From Halochromatium glycolicum (lineage in GTDB: Bacteria; Pseudomonadota; Gammaproteobacteria; Chromatiales; Chromatiaceae), in contig NZ_NRSJ01000053.1 in the NCBI RefSeq assembly GCF_016584085.1, forward strand, positions 1-32,937: 32,937 bases of DNA. Direction: 5' to 3'. Of the stretch, positions 14,350-20,318 are shown in pieces (position 1 is the stretch's first letter; every line of letters starts with the position of its first letter). The notes under the pieces were generated by a model. That model saw nothing but the letters and a program-made list of their open reading frames with translations. It had not been told where the DNA came from and ran no database searches. A program made the position numbers and the translations under genes.

Positions 14350-15816
14350 ATGATGCCTTTCTGTAACAGAGACGGACATTTTCGGTGTGGTTACGAGCAG
14401 CTCATGGATGGGATTCCCTCATCGGTGCTGCTGCTCGATGAATCGCTGCGTATCACCATGGTCAATCGGCATTTCTTGGAGAAGACCCGCCGCAGCAAGC
14501 GCAATACGCTGGGGCAGTTCATCACCGATGTCCTGCCGCCTGAAATCCTGGATCATGCCGGAGGGGTTCAGCAGCACATCGAGCAGGCGCTGCGCAGTGG
14601 CGAGGCCCAACCCGGCAATCGCATCGGCTATCGTGCTCCGGGTCTTGCCCGGCGGGTCTATTATTATTCGGTCATCCCCTTGCCGCGTCATGACGGCTCA
14701 CAATGGGTGATGGTCTTCATCGAGGACGTCAGCGAGCAGGTCCGGCTTGCCGAAGAGGTCCGTCAAGCCGAGCGGCGCCTGGCGTTGGTCGTCGAGAGTG
14801 CGAGCGACATCGTCCTCTCAACCGATAACGAGGGCCATATCCTGACCTGGAATACGGCTGCCGAGGCGTTTTTCGGCTTGTCGTCCGCTGAGGTCTCCGG
14901 CCGCTGGTTCGCGGATCTCTGCTCCGGGCAGGACTGCCAAGAGGCTGCTAGCAAGCTCTTGGCGCAAATCAAACGCGGTATCCATTCATTGACCGCCGAA
15001 TGGCAGTTGATGGCCGGCGACGGGCAGTCACGCCTGATCTCTTGGGTGTTCTCGGCGATGCGCAACGATTACGGCGAGGTGATCGGTGTGGTCGCGGTTG
15101 GGCGGGACCTGACCGAGCGCCGGGAGTTCGAGAAGCAACTGCAGCGTTCGCAAAAACTGGCTGCGCTCGGTGTGATGGCAGGCGGTATCGCCCATGAGGT
15201 TCGCGGCCCGCTCTCGACCTGCTATTCGGCCGTGCAGTTCCTCGAGGAAGCGGGTCTCGATGAGGAACTACGTGAACAGTGTATCGAGAAGATCAGGGGC
15301 AGTGTCCTAAAGGCCTCCTATATCATCGAGAATCTGCTGCGTTTCGCTCGGCCGGCCGCCGATGATGAAATGGTCGAGACCGATCTGTGTCAGTTGTTGC
15401 AGGAGACGGTCGACCTGGTGGCCAATCAGGCCAAGGTGCAGCAGGTCCGTCTCAGCCTGAATCGGCCACCCTGCCCGCTGCCGCTGCGTGCAGTGCCCAA
15501 TCTGTTACAACAGATGTTCTTGAATATGTTTCTGAATGCCATCAATGCGATGCCGGACGGCGGTGAGCTCCGGGTTGATGTGCATCCTGACGACGACCAG
15601 GTCTGCGTCGACATCGTTGATACCGGTATTGGCATCGCCGAGCAGGATCTGCCCAAGATCTTCGACCCCTTCCATACGGCGACGAAAGGCCCCGAAGCTG
15701 TGGGCCTGGGGTTATCCATCTGCCATTCGATCGCCCGCCGACACCTCGGGACGATCCATGTCACCAGTGAGCTCGGAAAGGGAAGTACCTTTCGTGTCGA
15801 GCTCCCTATCACCTGA
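14350..15816 (+). CDS. gvrB: PAS-domain sensor histidine kinase of the gas-vesicle cluster
   Basis: The 488-residue cytoplasmic kinase has two PAS domains (about 15-130 and 140-258) and no membrane segment. The dimerisation/phospho-acceptor region has His282 (GGIAHEVRGPLS), and the HATPase domain has N-box Asn396, DTGIGI at 424-429 and GLGLS at 452-456. This is the NtrB-like type that pairs with NtrC-family regulators. It corresponds by position to GvrB of Serratia and should phosphorylate the upstream sigma-54 activator and/or the receiver that follows. The H-box has Gly where Asn is usual (HEVRGP for HEIRNP). The start is a tandem ATG 7 bp after gvpF3. Confidence 0.9.
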   Translation: MMPFCNRDGHFRCGYEQLMDGIPSSVLLLDESLRITMVNRHFLEKTRRSKRNTLGQFITDVLPPEILDHAGGVQQHIEQALRSGEAQPGNRIGYRAPGLARRVYYYSVIPLPRHDGSQWVMVFIEDVSEQVRLAEEVRQAERRLALVVESASDIVLSTDNEGHILTWNTAAEAFFGLSSAEVSGRWFADLCSGQDCQEAASKLLAQIKRGIHSLTAEWQLMAGDGQSRLISWVFSAMRNDYGEVIGVVAVGRDLTERREFEKQLQRSQKLAALGVMAGGIAHEVRGPLSTCYSAVQFLEEAGLDEELREQCIEKIRGSVLKASYIIENLLRFARPAADDEMVETDLCQLLQETVDLVANQAKVQQVRLSLNRPPCPLPLRAVPNLLQQMFLNMFLNAINAMPDGGELRVDVHPDDDQVCVDIVDTGIGIAEQDLPKIFDPFHTATKGPEAVGLGLSICHSIARRHLGTIHVTSELGKGSTFRVELPIT

Positions 15817-15839
15817 CGCGATGCAGTGCCCTCACCTCG

Positions 15840-16244
15840 TTGAACAGGCTTTCCATACTGGTCATCGATGATGATCCGGATATCTGTTGGGCCATCGAAA
15901 GGCTGGTGCGTTCCCGCGCCCACCGGGTGACCTGCGTCAATACCGGTGCTGAGGCGCTCGCGCGACTGCAGCACGAGGCGTTCGATCGCATCATCCTTGA
16001 CGCCAAGCTGCGTGATACGAATGGCATGGAGCTGCCTTCGCGAATCGATCGGATTGCCCCGGGTGTTTGGATCGTTCTGGTTTCCGGTTATTACTATGCC
16101 GATGATCCTGCCGTCCTGGCGGCGCTGGAGCAGGGCCTGATTCGGCGATTCGTCGCCAAGCCGTTCTCGCATCAGGCCTTGCTCGATGCGCTTGCGGTGG
16201 AAGGCGAGGGCCAGCGCGCTCAGGCGGCGATTGAGGTTGGTTAG
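15840..16244 (+). CDS. gvrC: Stand-alone receiver-domain protein
   Basis: This 134-residue protein is a single CheY-like receiver: acidic pair DDD at residues 10-12, phospho-acceptor Asp54 (ILDAKL), Ser/Thr at VSG and Lys in FVAKPF. No output domain follows, so it acts by phosphotransfer or protein binding. It is probably a partner or phosphate sink for the upstream kinase. It matches GvrC of Serratia by position. The only usable start is TTG at 15840, with no strong ribosome site, which implies low expression or coupling to the kinase gene 24 bp upstream. It closes the first gas-vesicle block; the gvpA promoter region follows. Confidence 0.85.
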   Translation: MNRLSILVIDDDPDICWAIERLVRSRAHRVTCVNTGAEALARLQHEAFDRIILDAKLRDTNGMELPSRIDRIAPGVWIVLVSGYYYADDPAVLAALEQGLIRRFVAKPFSHQALLDALAVEGEGQRAQAAIEVG

Positions 16245-16324
16245 GCCAATCGGGAGCGGTTGCCATAACTGGGGAAACCGTTCCATGGATAGTCGATCAG
16301 AATATTATTGGATGCTTGATATTT

Positions 16325-16376
16325 GGCAATCGCTTGGCTCCTTGCGTCTCCGTAAATCAAAGTGTTAGCGATTGGC
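16325..16376 (+). promoter_or_regulatory. Candidate enhancer dyad upstream of the gvpA promoter
   Basis: GGCAATCGCT at 16325-16334 and AGCGATTGGC at 16367-16376 are inverted copies matching at 9 of 10 positions. Their centres are 42 bp apart, about four helical turns, so they lie on one face of the DNA. They sit about 20-70 bp upstream of the sigma-54 promoter. Their layout suits an NtrC-type activator, though they are closer to the promoter than classical enhancers. No other repeat of the motif was seen. Confidence 0.4.
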
Positions 16377-16393
16377 TGCGCAGTGATGAAAGT

Positions 16394-16409
16394 TGGCATC
16401 CGGGTTGCT
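16394..16409 (+). promoter_or_regulatory. Sigma-54 promoter of gvpA
   Basis: TGGCAT at 16394-16399 and TTGCT at 16405-16409 match the -24/-12 consensus TGGCAC-N5-TTGCW with one change. The key GG (16395-16396) and GC (16407-16408) are separated by exactly 10 bp, as sigma-54 requires. Transcription should start near 16419-16421. An NtrC-type activator and its kinase are encoded just upstream, which supports the call. Confidence 0.8.
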
Positions 16410-16421
16410 CTCTCTATCCGT

Positions 16422-16441
16422 GACAGTGCAGCCGCACTGTC
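16422..16441 (+). promoter_or_regulatory. Hairpin at the predicted 5' end of the gvpA transcript
   Basis: GACAGTGC (16422-16429) and GCACTGTC (16434-16441) form a perfect 8-bp stem with an AGCC loop. The predicted sigma-54 transcription start lies 1-3 nt before it, so the mRNA would begin with this stem-loop. A 5'-terminal hairpin protects mRNAs such as ompA from decay, a sensible property for the most abundant shell protein. As DNA it could instead be an operator overlapping the start site. Confidence 0.6.
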
Positions 16442-16478
16442 CAATCAGATGTGTTGTCACGCATAAAGGAGTAGTTCA

Positions 16479-16697
16479 ATGGCAAACGTTGCAAAGTCCA
16501 CCGATTCCTCGAGCCTTGCCGAAGTTGTCGATCGCGTCCTCGATAAAGGCATCGTTGTCGATGCATGGGTGAAGGTGTCGCTGGTCGGCATCGAGCTGCT
16601 GTCGGTTGAGGCCCGGGTCGTGGTGGCATCGGTCGAGACCTACCTGAAGTACGCCGAGGCCATTGGCCTGACCGCGACGGCAGCGACACCTGCCTAA
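16479..16697 (+). CDS. gvpA: Gas vesicle major shell protein GvpA
   Basis: This 72-residue protein is the small hydrophobic subunit that polymerises into the ribbed gas-vesicle wall. It has the conserved family core, with SLAEVVDRVLDKGIVVDAWVKVSLVGIELL followed by ARVVVASVETYLKYAEAIGL. The length is typical. An ideal ribosome site (AAAGGAG, 16465-16471) lies 7 nt before the ATG. It has its own sigma-54 promoter and 5' hairpin, and a stable hairpin follows at 16713-16740. This arrangement would raise its level above the assembly factors downstream. Two divergent family members follow further on. Confidence 0.98.
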   Translation: MANVAKSTDSSSLAEVVDRVLDKGIVVDAWVKVSLVGIELLSVEARVVVASVETYLKYAEAIGLTATAATPA

Positions 16698-16712
16698 CGC
16701 GATTGGAGCCTA

Positions 16713-16740
16713 GGGGCCTGACCGTCCGGGTCAGTGCCCC
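16713..16740 (+). terminator. Stable hairpin after gvpA, attenuator or mRNA stabiliser
   Basis: GGGGCCTGACC (16713-16723) pairs with GGTCAG (16729-16734) and GCCCC (16736-16740), giving an 11-bp stem with one bulged T and a 5-base loop. No T-run follows, so it is more likely a partial terminator or a 3' stabiliser of a short gvpA transcript than a full terminator. The downstream genes appear to have no separate promoter. Confidence 0.55.
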
Positions 16741-16810
16741 GGCCAGTCTCGTCCGTCGTATCAACGGCGGCGGGGCTGGAGAGCGTTGCACTGATCTGAG
16801 GAGACCGACG

Positions 16811-17650
16811 ATGGGCAAGATTCTCGACGAGATGACGCAATTGCGCGATGAGATCGACCGTGCGCGGAGCGCGCGAGCGCAGGCGCACCAGCGGCGTGCT
16901 CAGGACCTCGGCGAACAGGCCTCGAATGTGAATGACCTGCTCGCTGGCTTTGCGCGAGCGCGGGCCGCGCAGGGCGACGCGGACCGAGCGGTACGGCAGC
17001 GGTTCCTGGCCGGCCTGGCGCAGGACATCAACGAGCTGGACGCGGGCCTGCGGGCGATGCTGCAGGGGTTCCAACAGATGCGGGCCGAGCAGGCGGCGGC
17101 GGATGCCGCGAAACGCCGTGCCGAGGTCGACGCCATTGCCGAGGACATGCGCGGTACATTGGCGGACTTCAAACGGAGGATGATCGCGTTCCGTGCCGAT
17201 TACGCGGCCGCAGCCTCTCAGCAGGCCGCGGCGCGCGCCGATTTCATCGCCCAGAGCAAGCAGGAGGTCAGCGGCCTGATCGCCGGCTTCGAGCAGGCAC
17301 GCCGTGAACAGGCAGCCGCTGGCGCCGAGGCGCGCCGGGCGGCCCTCAGCGCACTGAGCAACGAGGTGGCCGCGATCCAGGACGCCGTCGCTGAAGACCT
17401 CTCGGGTGTCGCCCAGCTATTCGCAGCGCGCGGCGTGGCGCAATCGGGCGAGCGGTCGCGGCCGAGGACGCGCAAGCAGCCCGAGACCAGCGCTGATGCA
17501 GCTGCCGAATCAAACCCCTGGGCGGCCTCGGAGGTCGCAGCAAGCGCTCAGGACGCCGAGCCGAAAGCGAAAGCGTCTGCAACCGCCGGCGGCAAGGCAA
17601 AGAAATCCGGTCCGAAACGGTCCTCGGATAGCTCTGAGAACGCCTCCTGA
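16811..17650 (+). CDS. gvpC: Gas vesicle protein GvpC, wall-strengthening repeat protein
   Basis: The ATG at 16811 has GAGGAG about 7 nt upstream and opens a 279-residue, almost wholly alpha-helical protein. At least four repeats of about 33-40 residues can be aligned, each with a pattern like FL..L..DI..L.AGL..ML.GF...RAEQAAA. GvpC binds the outside of the GvpA wall through such repeats and stiffens it, with repeat number affecting vesicle width. The C-terminal 70 residues are Ser/Ala/Lys-rich and probably unstructured. A longer frame begins at 16703, but its first codons run through the gvpA 3' hairpin and lack a ribosome site. Confidence 0.9.
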   Translation: MGKILDEMTQLRDEIDRARSARAQAHQRRAQDLGEQASNVNDLLAGFARARAAQGDADRAVRQRFLAGLAQDINELDAGLRAMLQGFQQMRAEQAAADAAKRRAEVDAIAEDMRGTLADFKRRMIAFRADYAAAASQQAAARADFIAQSKQEVSGLIAGFEQARREQAAAGAEARRAALSALSNEVAAIQDAVAEDLSGVAQLFAARGVAQSGERSRPRTRKQPETSADAAAESNPWAASEVAASAQDAEPKAKASATAGGKAKKSGPKRSSDSSENAS

Positions 17651-17665
17651 TTCGGGTCTGCTGTT

Positions 17666-18694
17666 ATGACCGTGGAAAGTCTTAGTCAAGCTCAAGCTGT
17701 CGATTCCAGCGACAACGATTCTGTCCTCCCAGAGGCCAGTGACACCTTCGTCACGACGCCCTATGTCGAAGAGGTCACTGGCCGCGCGTTGGCCTATCTG
17801 CGCGCCGGCTACCCGGTGCATCTGGCCGGCCCGTCCGGTACCGGGAAGACGACGATGGCGTTTCATTTAGCGGCCCTCTGGGGCCGGCCGGTGACGCTGA
17901 TCCATGGCAATGACGAGTTCAGTGTCTCGGATCTCATCGGCACCAATGATGCCGGTTATCGACGGAGCAAGGTCGTCGATAATTTCATCCATTCGGTGGT
18001 CCGCACCGAGGAGGAGATGCGGCAGATGTGGGTCGATAATCGGCTCACGACGGCATGCCGGAATGGCGACACGCTGATCTATGATGAGTTCAATCGCTCC
18101 CGACCCGAGGCCAACAACGTCTTGCTCTCGGTGATGTCGGAGGGAATCCTGAACCTTCCGGGGCTGCGTACCGCCGGTGAGGGGTATTTGGATGTCGGCG
18201 GTGATTTCCGCGCCATCTTCACCTCGAATCCGGAGGAGTATGCGGGCACCCACAAGACGCAAGACGCATTGGCCGATCGGATGATCACGATTCGGCTCGA
18301 CCCACCTGATCGGGACACCGAGATCAAGATCGTCAAATCCAAATCCGGACTCGATGAGATCGAGGCGGGCCATATCGTCGATATCATCAGGGAGCTGCGT
18401 GGAACGGGTGAGAACAAGACCCGGCCAACCCTGCGCGCCGGGATTGCAATGGGCAAGATCCTCAGCACGGTCAGTGGCCAGGCGCGCTTTGGCGATCGGC
18501 TGTTCCATCATATCTGCTATGACATCCTGAGCACCGAAAGCGCCAAGGTGCTGCATGATGGGCAGTCTGTCTTTCGGCAATGGGTGGACGATGTGATCAA
18601 GCAGGTGTGCCCGCCGTCCGGCGTGCAGCCAGCTGATGGGTCAGATTCGTCCAAGGTGCTCGAGAAGGCGCAAAGCTTTTGGCATCAGAGCTGA
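17666..18694 (+). CDS. gvpN: Gas vesicle AAA+ ATPase GvpN
   Basis: The 342-residue protein is a MoxR-type AAA+ ATPase with Walker A GPSGTGKT at residues 55-62, a Walker B-like DTLIYDEFNRSRPEANN, and the sensor-1 segment FTSNPEEYAG. GvpN is required for gas vesicles to enlarge from small bicones and probably remodels GvpC or the growing shell. It begins 15 bp after gvpC and has the normal length and all ATPase motifs. The first 25 residues are acidic and variable. Confidence 0.96.
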   Translation: MTVESLSQAQAVDSSDNDSVLPEASDTFVTTPYVEEVTGRALAYLRAGYPVHLAGPSGTGKTTMAFHLAALWGRPVTLIHGNDEFSVSDLIGTNDAGYRRSKVVDNFIHSVVRTEEEMRQMWVDNRLTTACRNGDTLIYDEFNRSRPEANNVLLSVMSEGILNLPGLRTAGEGYLDVGGDFRAIFTSNPEEYAGTHKTQDALADRMITIRLDPPDRDTEIKIVKSKSGLDEIEAGHIVDIIRELRGTGENKTRPTLRAGIAMGKILSTVSGQARFGDRLFHHICYDILSTESAKVLHDGQSVFRQWVDDVIKQVCPPSGVQPADGSDSSKVLEKAQSFWHQS

Positions 18695-18712
18695 TGCGGA
18701 TAGGGGTGAATG

Positions 18713-19075
18713 ATGGCCGTCAAGACAACGCGTCCGCCACGTTCGATGAACGATATCAAGACCTTGGCGGGACGCAACACCAATCAGGAACAGCGCCGCT
18801 ACACGAGTTACTTCCAACTCGGCGCATTGGAGCTCGAGCGGTATCGCCGCGGCTTGGAGCGGGATGCCGCGCAGCAGCGGATCAATACCATCAATCAGCG
18901 CCTGGACGAGATCGAGGCGGAAATGCAACAGCTGCTCGCGGAGGCCGGGGCCGAGGCGCTGCAGCAGGCAGGTGAGAGGCCGCTTCACCGCCGGTTGACG
19001 ACCTCGAGCAATCCCCGTAAGCCCGAGTCGAGCGAGCGCGAGCGCCAGCCCCGTGGGCTGCGTATCCGCTACTGA
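18713..19075 (+). CDS. gvpV: GvpV-like gas vesicle accessory protein
   Basis: This is a 120-residue basic, helical protein from the ATG at 18713, with AGGGG a few bases upstream; an ATG at 18710 is the alternative. After a Pro/Arg-rich start comes YTSYFQLGALELERYRRGLERD. A coiled coil follows (RINTINQRLDEIEAEMQQLLAE), and the tail is a disordered RERQPRG-type sequence. The position between gvpN and gvpF and the length match gvpV of other clusters. The role of GvpV is not well defined. Identification is by context plus architecture. Confidence 0.7.
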   Translation: MAVKTTRPPRSMNDIKTLAGRNTNQEQRRYTSYFQLGALELERYRRGLERDAAQQRINTINQRLDEIEAEMQQLLAEAGAEALQQAGERPLHRRLTTSSNPRKPESSERERQPRGLRIRY

Positions 19076-19104
19076 GATCAAGCCGAGCAAGCAGCAGGAG
19101 CGAT

Positions 19105-19896
19105 ATGGCCCGCAAATCCCATTCCCAAGGCGGTCGATTCATCTACGCGCTGGTCGACGTCGACGCCGAGGTGCCGAGCTACCGAGTCACTGGATTGAAC
19201 AAGGCTCGGGTCTATTGCATCCCGGAAGGTGCGGTCGGGGCGGTGGTCAGCGATATCCAGAGCCCGCGGGTGCGCCCGGAGCGTCGCCATCTGATGGCAC
19301 ATCGGGCGGTGCTGGCGCATCTGTTGGAGCAAGGAACGGTGTTGCCGATGCGATTCGGCACCATCGCAACGAGCGCGGCCTCGGTGCGGGCCTTGCTGCG
19401 TGCGAATGCGCCTGCCATCGAGGACCAACTGCAGCGGGTGAGGGGGCGGGTCGAGATGGGTCTGCGTGTCTCCTGGGAGGTTGGCAACATCTATGAGTAT
19501 TTCGTCCGTATGCATCCCGTCCTGCGGGAGATGCGCGATCGCGTGGTCGAACAGTCCGAGGCGGCACGCGAAGAGAAGATCGAGCTTGGACGGATGTTCG
19601 ATCGGCTGGTGCAAGAGGAGCGCGAGCGGCATACCCAACGCGTGATCGAGGTGTTGAACGACTACTGTGAGGAAGTGATCGCCAATCCTGCCAAGAATGA
19701 GAAGGAGGTCATGAATCTGGCTTGCTTGGTGGAGAAGGACGGGCGCTCGGAGTTCGAGAAGGGGGTGTTCGAGGCCTCCAAGCGCTTCGACAATGACTTC
19801 CTGTTCGACTACAACGGTCCCTGGGCGCCGCACAATTTCGTCAATCTTGATCTCAGGACCCCGGCCAGCGCCGAGCAGCGGGCCGCTGCCGGCTAG
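19105..19896 (+). CDS. gvpF1: Gas vesicle protein GvpF/GvpL family (first copy type)
   Basis: The 263-residue protein is the most canonical of the three GvpF/L members: FIYALVDVD at residues 12-20, GAVGAVVSDI, then LMAHRAVLAHLLEQGTVLPMRFGTI. A long helical region with EEKIELGRMFDRLVQEERE follows, and the C-terminal signature is FDYNGPWAPHNFVNLDL. GvpF/L act early, binding GvpA and nucleating assembly. It starts 29 bp after gvpV with AGCAGGAG upstream. It is followed by an 11-bp tandem repeat before gvpG. Confidence 0.95.
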   Translation: MARKSHSQGGRFIYALVDVDAEVPSYRVTGLNKARVYCIPEGAVGAVVSDIQSPRVRPERRHLMAHRAVLAHLLEQGTVLPMRFGTIATSAASVRALLRANAPAIEDQLQRVRGRVEMGLRVSWEVGNIYEYFVRMHPVLREMRDRVVEQSEAAREEKIELGRMFDRLVQEERERHTQRVIEVLNDYCEEVIANPAKNEKEVMNLACLVEKDGRSEFEKGVFEASKRFDNDFLFDYNGPWAPHNFVNLDLRTPASAEQRAAAG

Positions 19897-19907
19897 TCGC
19901 ATGCCAG

Positions 19908-19962
19908 CGTGCGAATAGCGTGCGAATAGCGGGTGAATAGCGCGTGAATAGCGGGTGAATGA
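19908..19962 (+). repeat. 11-bp tandem repeat, five units, before gvpG
   Basis: Five 11-bp units of the form CGNGTGAATAG or CGTGCGAATAG start at 19908, 19919, 19930, 19941 and 19952. The last unit contains the gvpG start codon. One unit is one helical turn, and each carries a GTGAAT or GCGAAT core. The array replaces a normal ribosome site, so copy number could change spacing between gvpF and gvpG. Confidence 0.85.
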
Positions 19963-20318
19963 TGTTGGTGGTCGATGACATCCTATTCAGCCCCTATCGC
20001 GGCTTGCTGTGGCTCTTCAAGGAGATCCACAACGCCGCGTTGGAGGAGGTCGAGGGCGAGGCGACCCGGATTCGCAACGAGCTCACCAATCTCTACATGA
20101 TGCTCGAGACGGGGGAGCTCGATGAAGCGGAGTTCGATCGCCGCGAAGGCCCCCTGCTGGACCGGCTCGATGAGATCGAGGCTGACGAGGAAGAGGAAGA
20201 CGACGACGAATTCGATGACGACGAATTCGATGACGACGAATTCGATGACGATGAATTCGATGACGACGAGGAAGACGCCGAGCAACTCGATGAAGAGGAG
20301 GTCAGCATCGCAAGATGA
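19959..20318 (+). CDS. gvpG: Gas vesicle protein GvpG with acidic repeat tail
   Basis: The 119-residue protein has the GvpG core (about 1-70): DDILFSPYRGLLWLFKEIHNAALEE, then RNELTNLYMMLETGELDEAEFDRRE. GvpG is a small essential assembly factor that works with GvpF/L. The last 45 residues are extremely acidic and include four tandem EFDDD units encoded by a perfect-to-near-perfect 15-bp repeat. This tail is unusual for the family and could be an anionic interaction surface. Tandem ATGs at 19959/19962 are both possible starts; the ribosome site is weak. The stop overlaps the next start by 4 bp. Confidence 0.93.
   Translation: MMLVVDDILFSPYRGLLWLFKEIHNAALEEVEGEATRIRNELTNLYMMLETGELDEAEFDRREGPLLDRLDEIEADEEEEDDDEFDDDEFDDDEFDDDEFDDDEEDAEQLDEEEVSIAR
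20208..20267 (+). repeat. 15-bp coding repeat in gvpG
   Basis: Four in-frame 15-bp units (GAATTCGATGACGAC) start at 20208, 20223, 20238 and 20253; the third unit has one silent change. Each encodes EFDDD. In-frame units allow length variation of the acidic tail without breaking the gene. Confidence 0.95.

Noticed and set aside
16703..16810. N-terminal extension of GvpC
   Set aside because: These codons run through the post-gvpA hairpin and have no ribosome site, whereas the ATG at 16811 follows GAGGAG.
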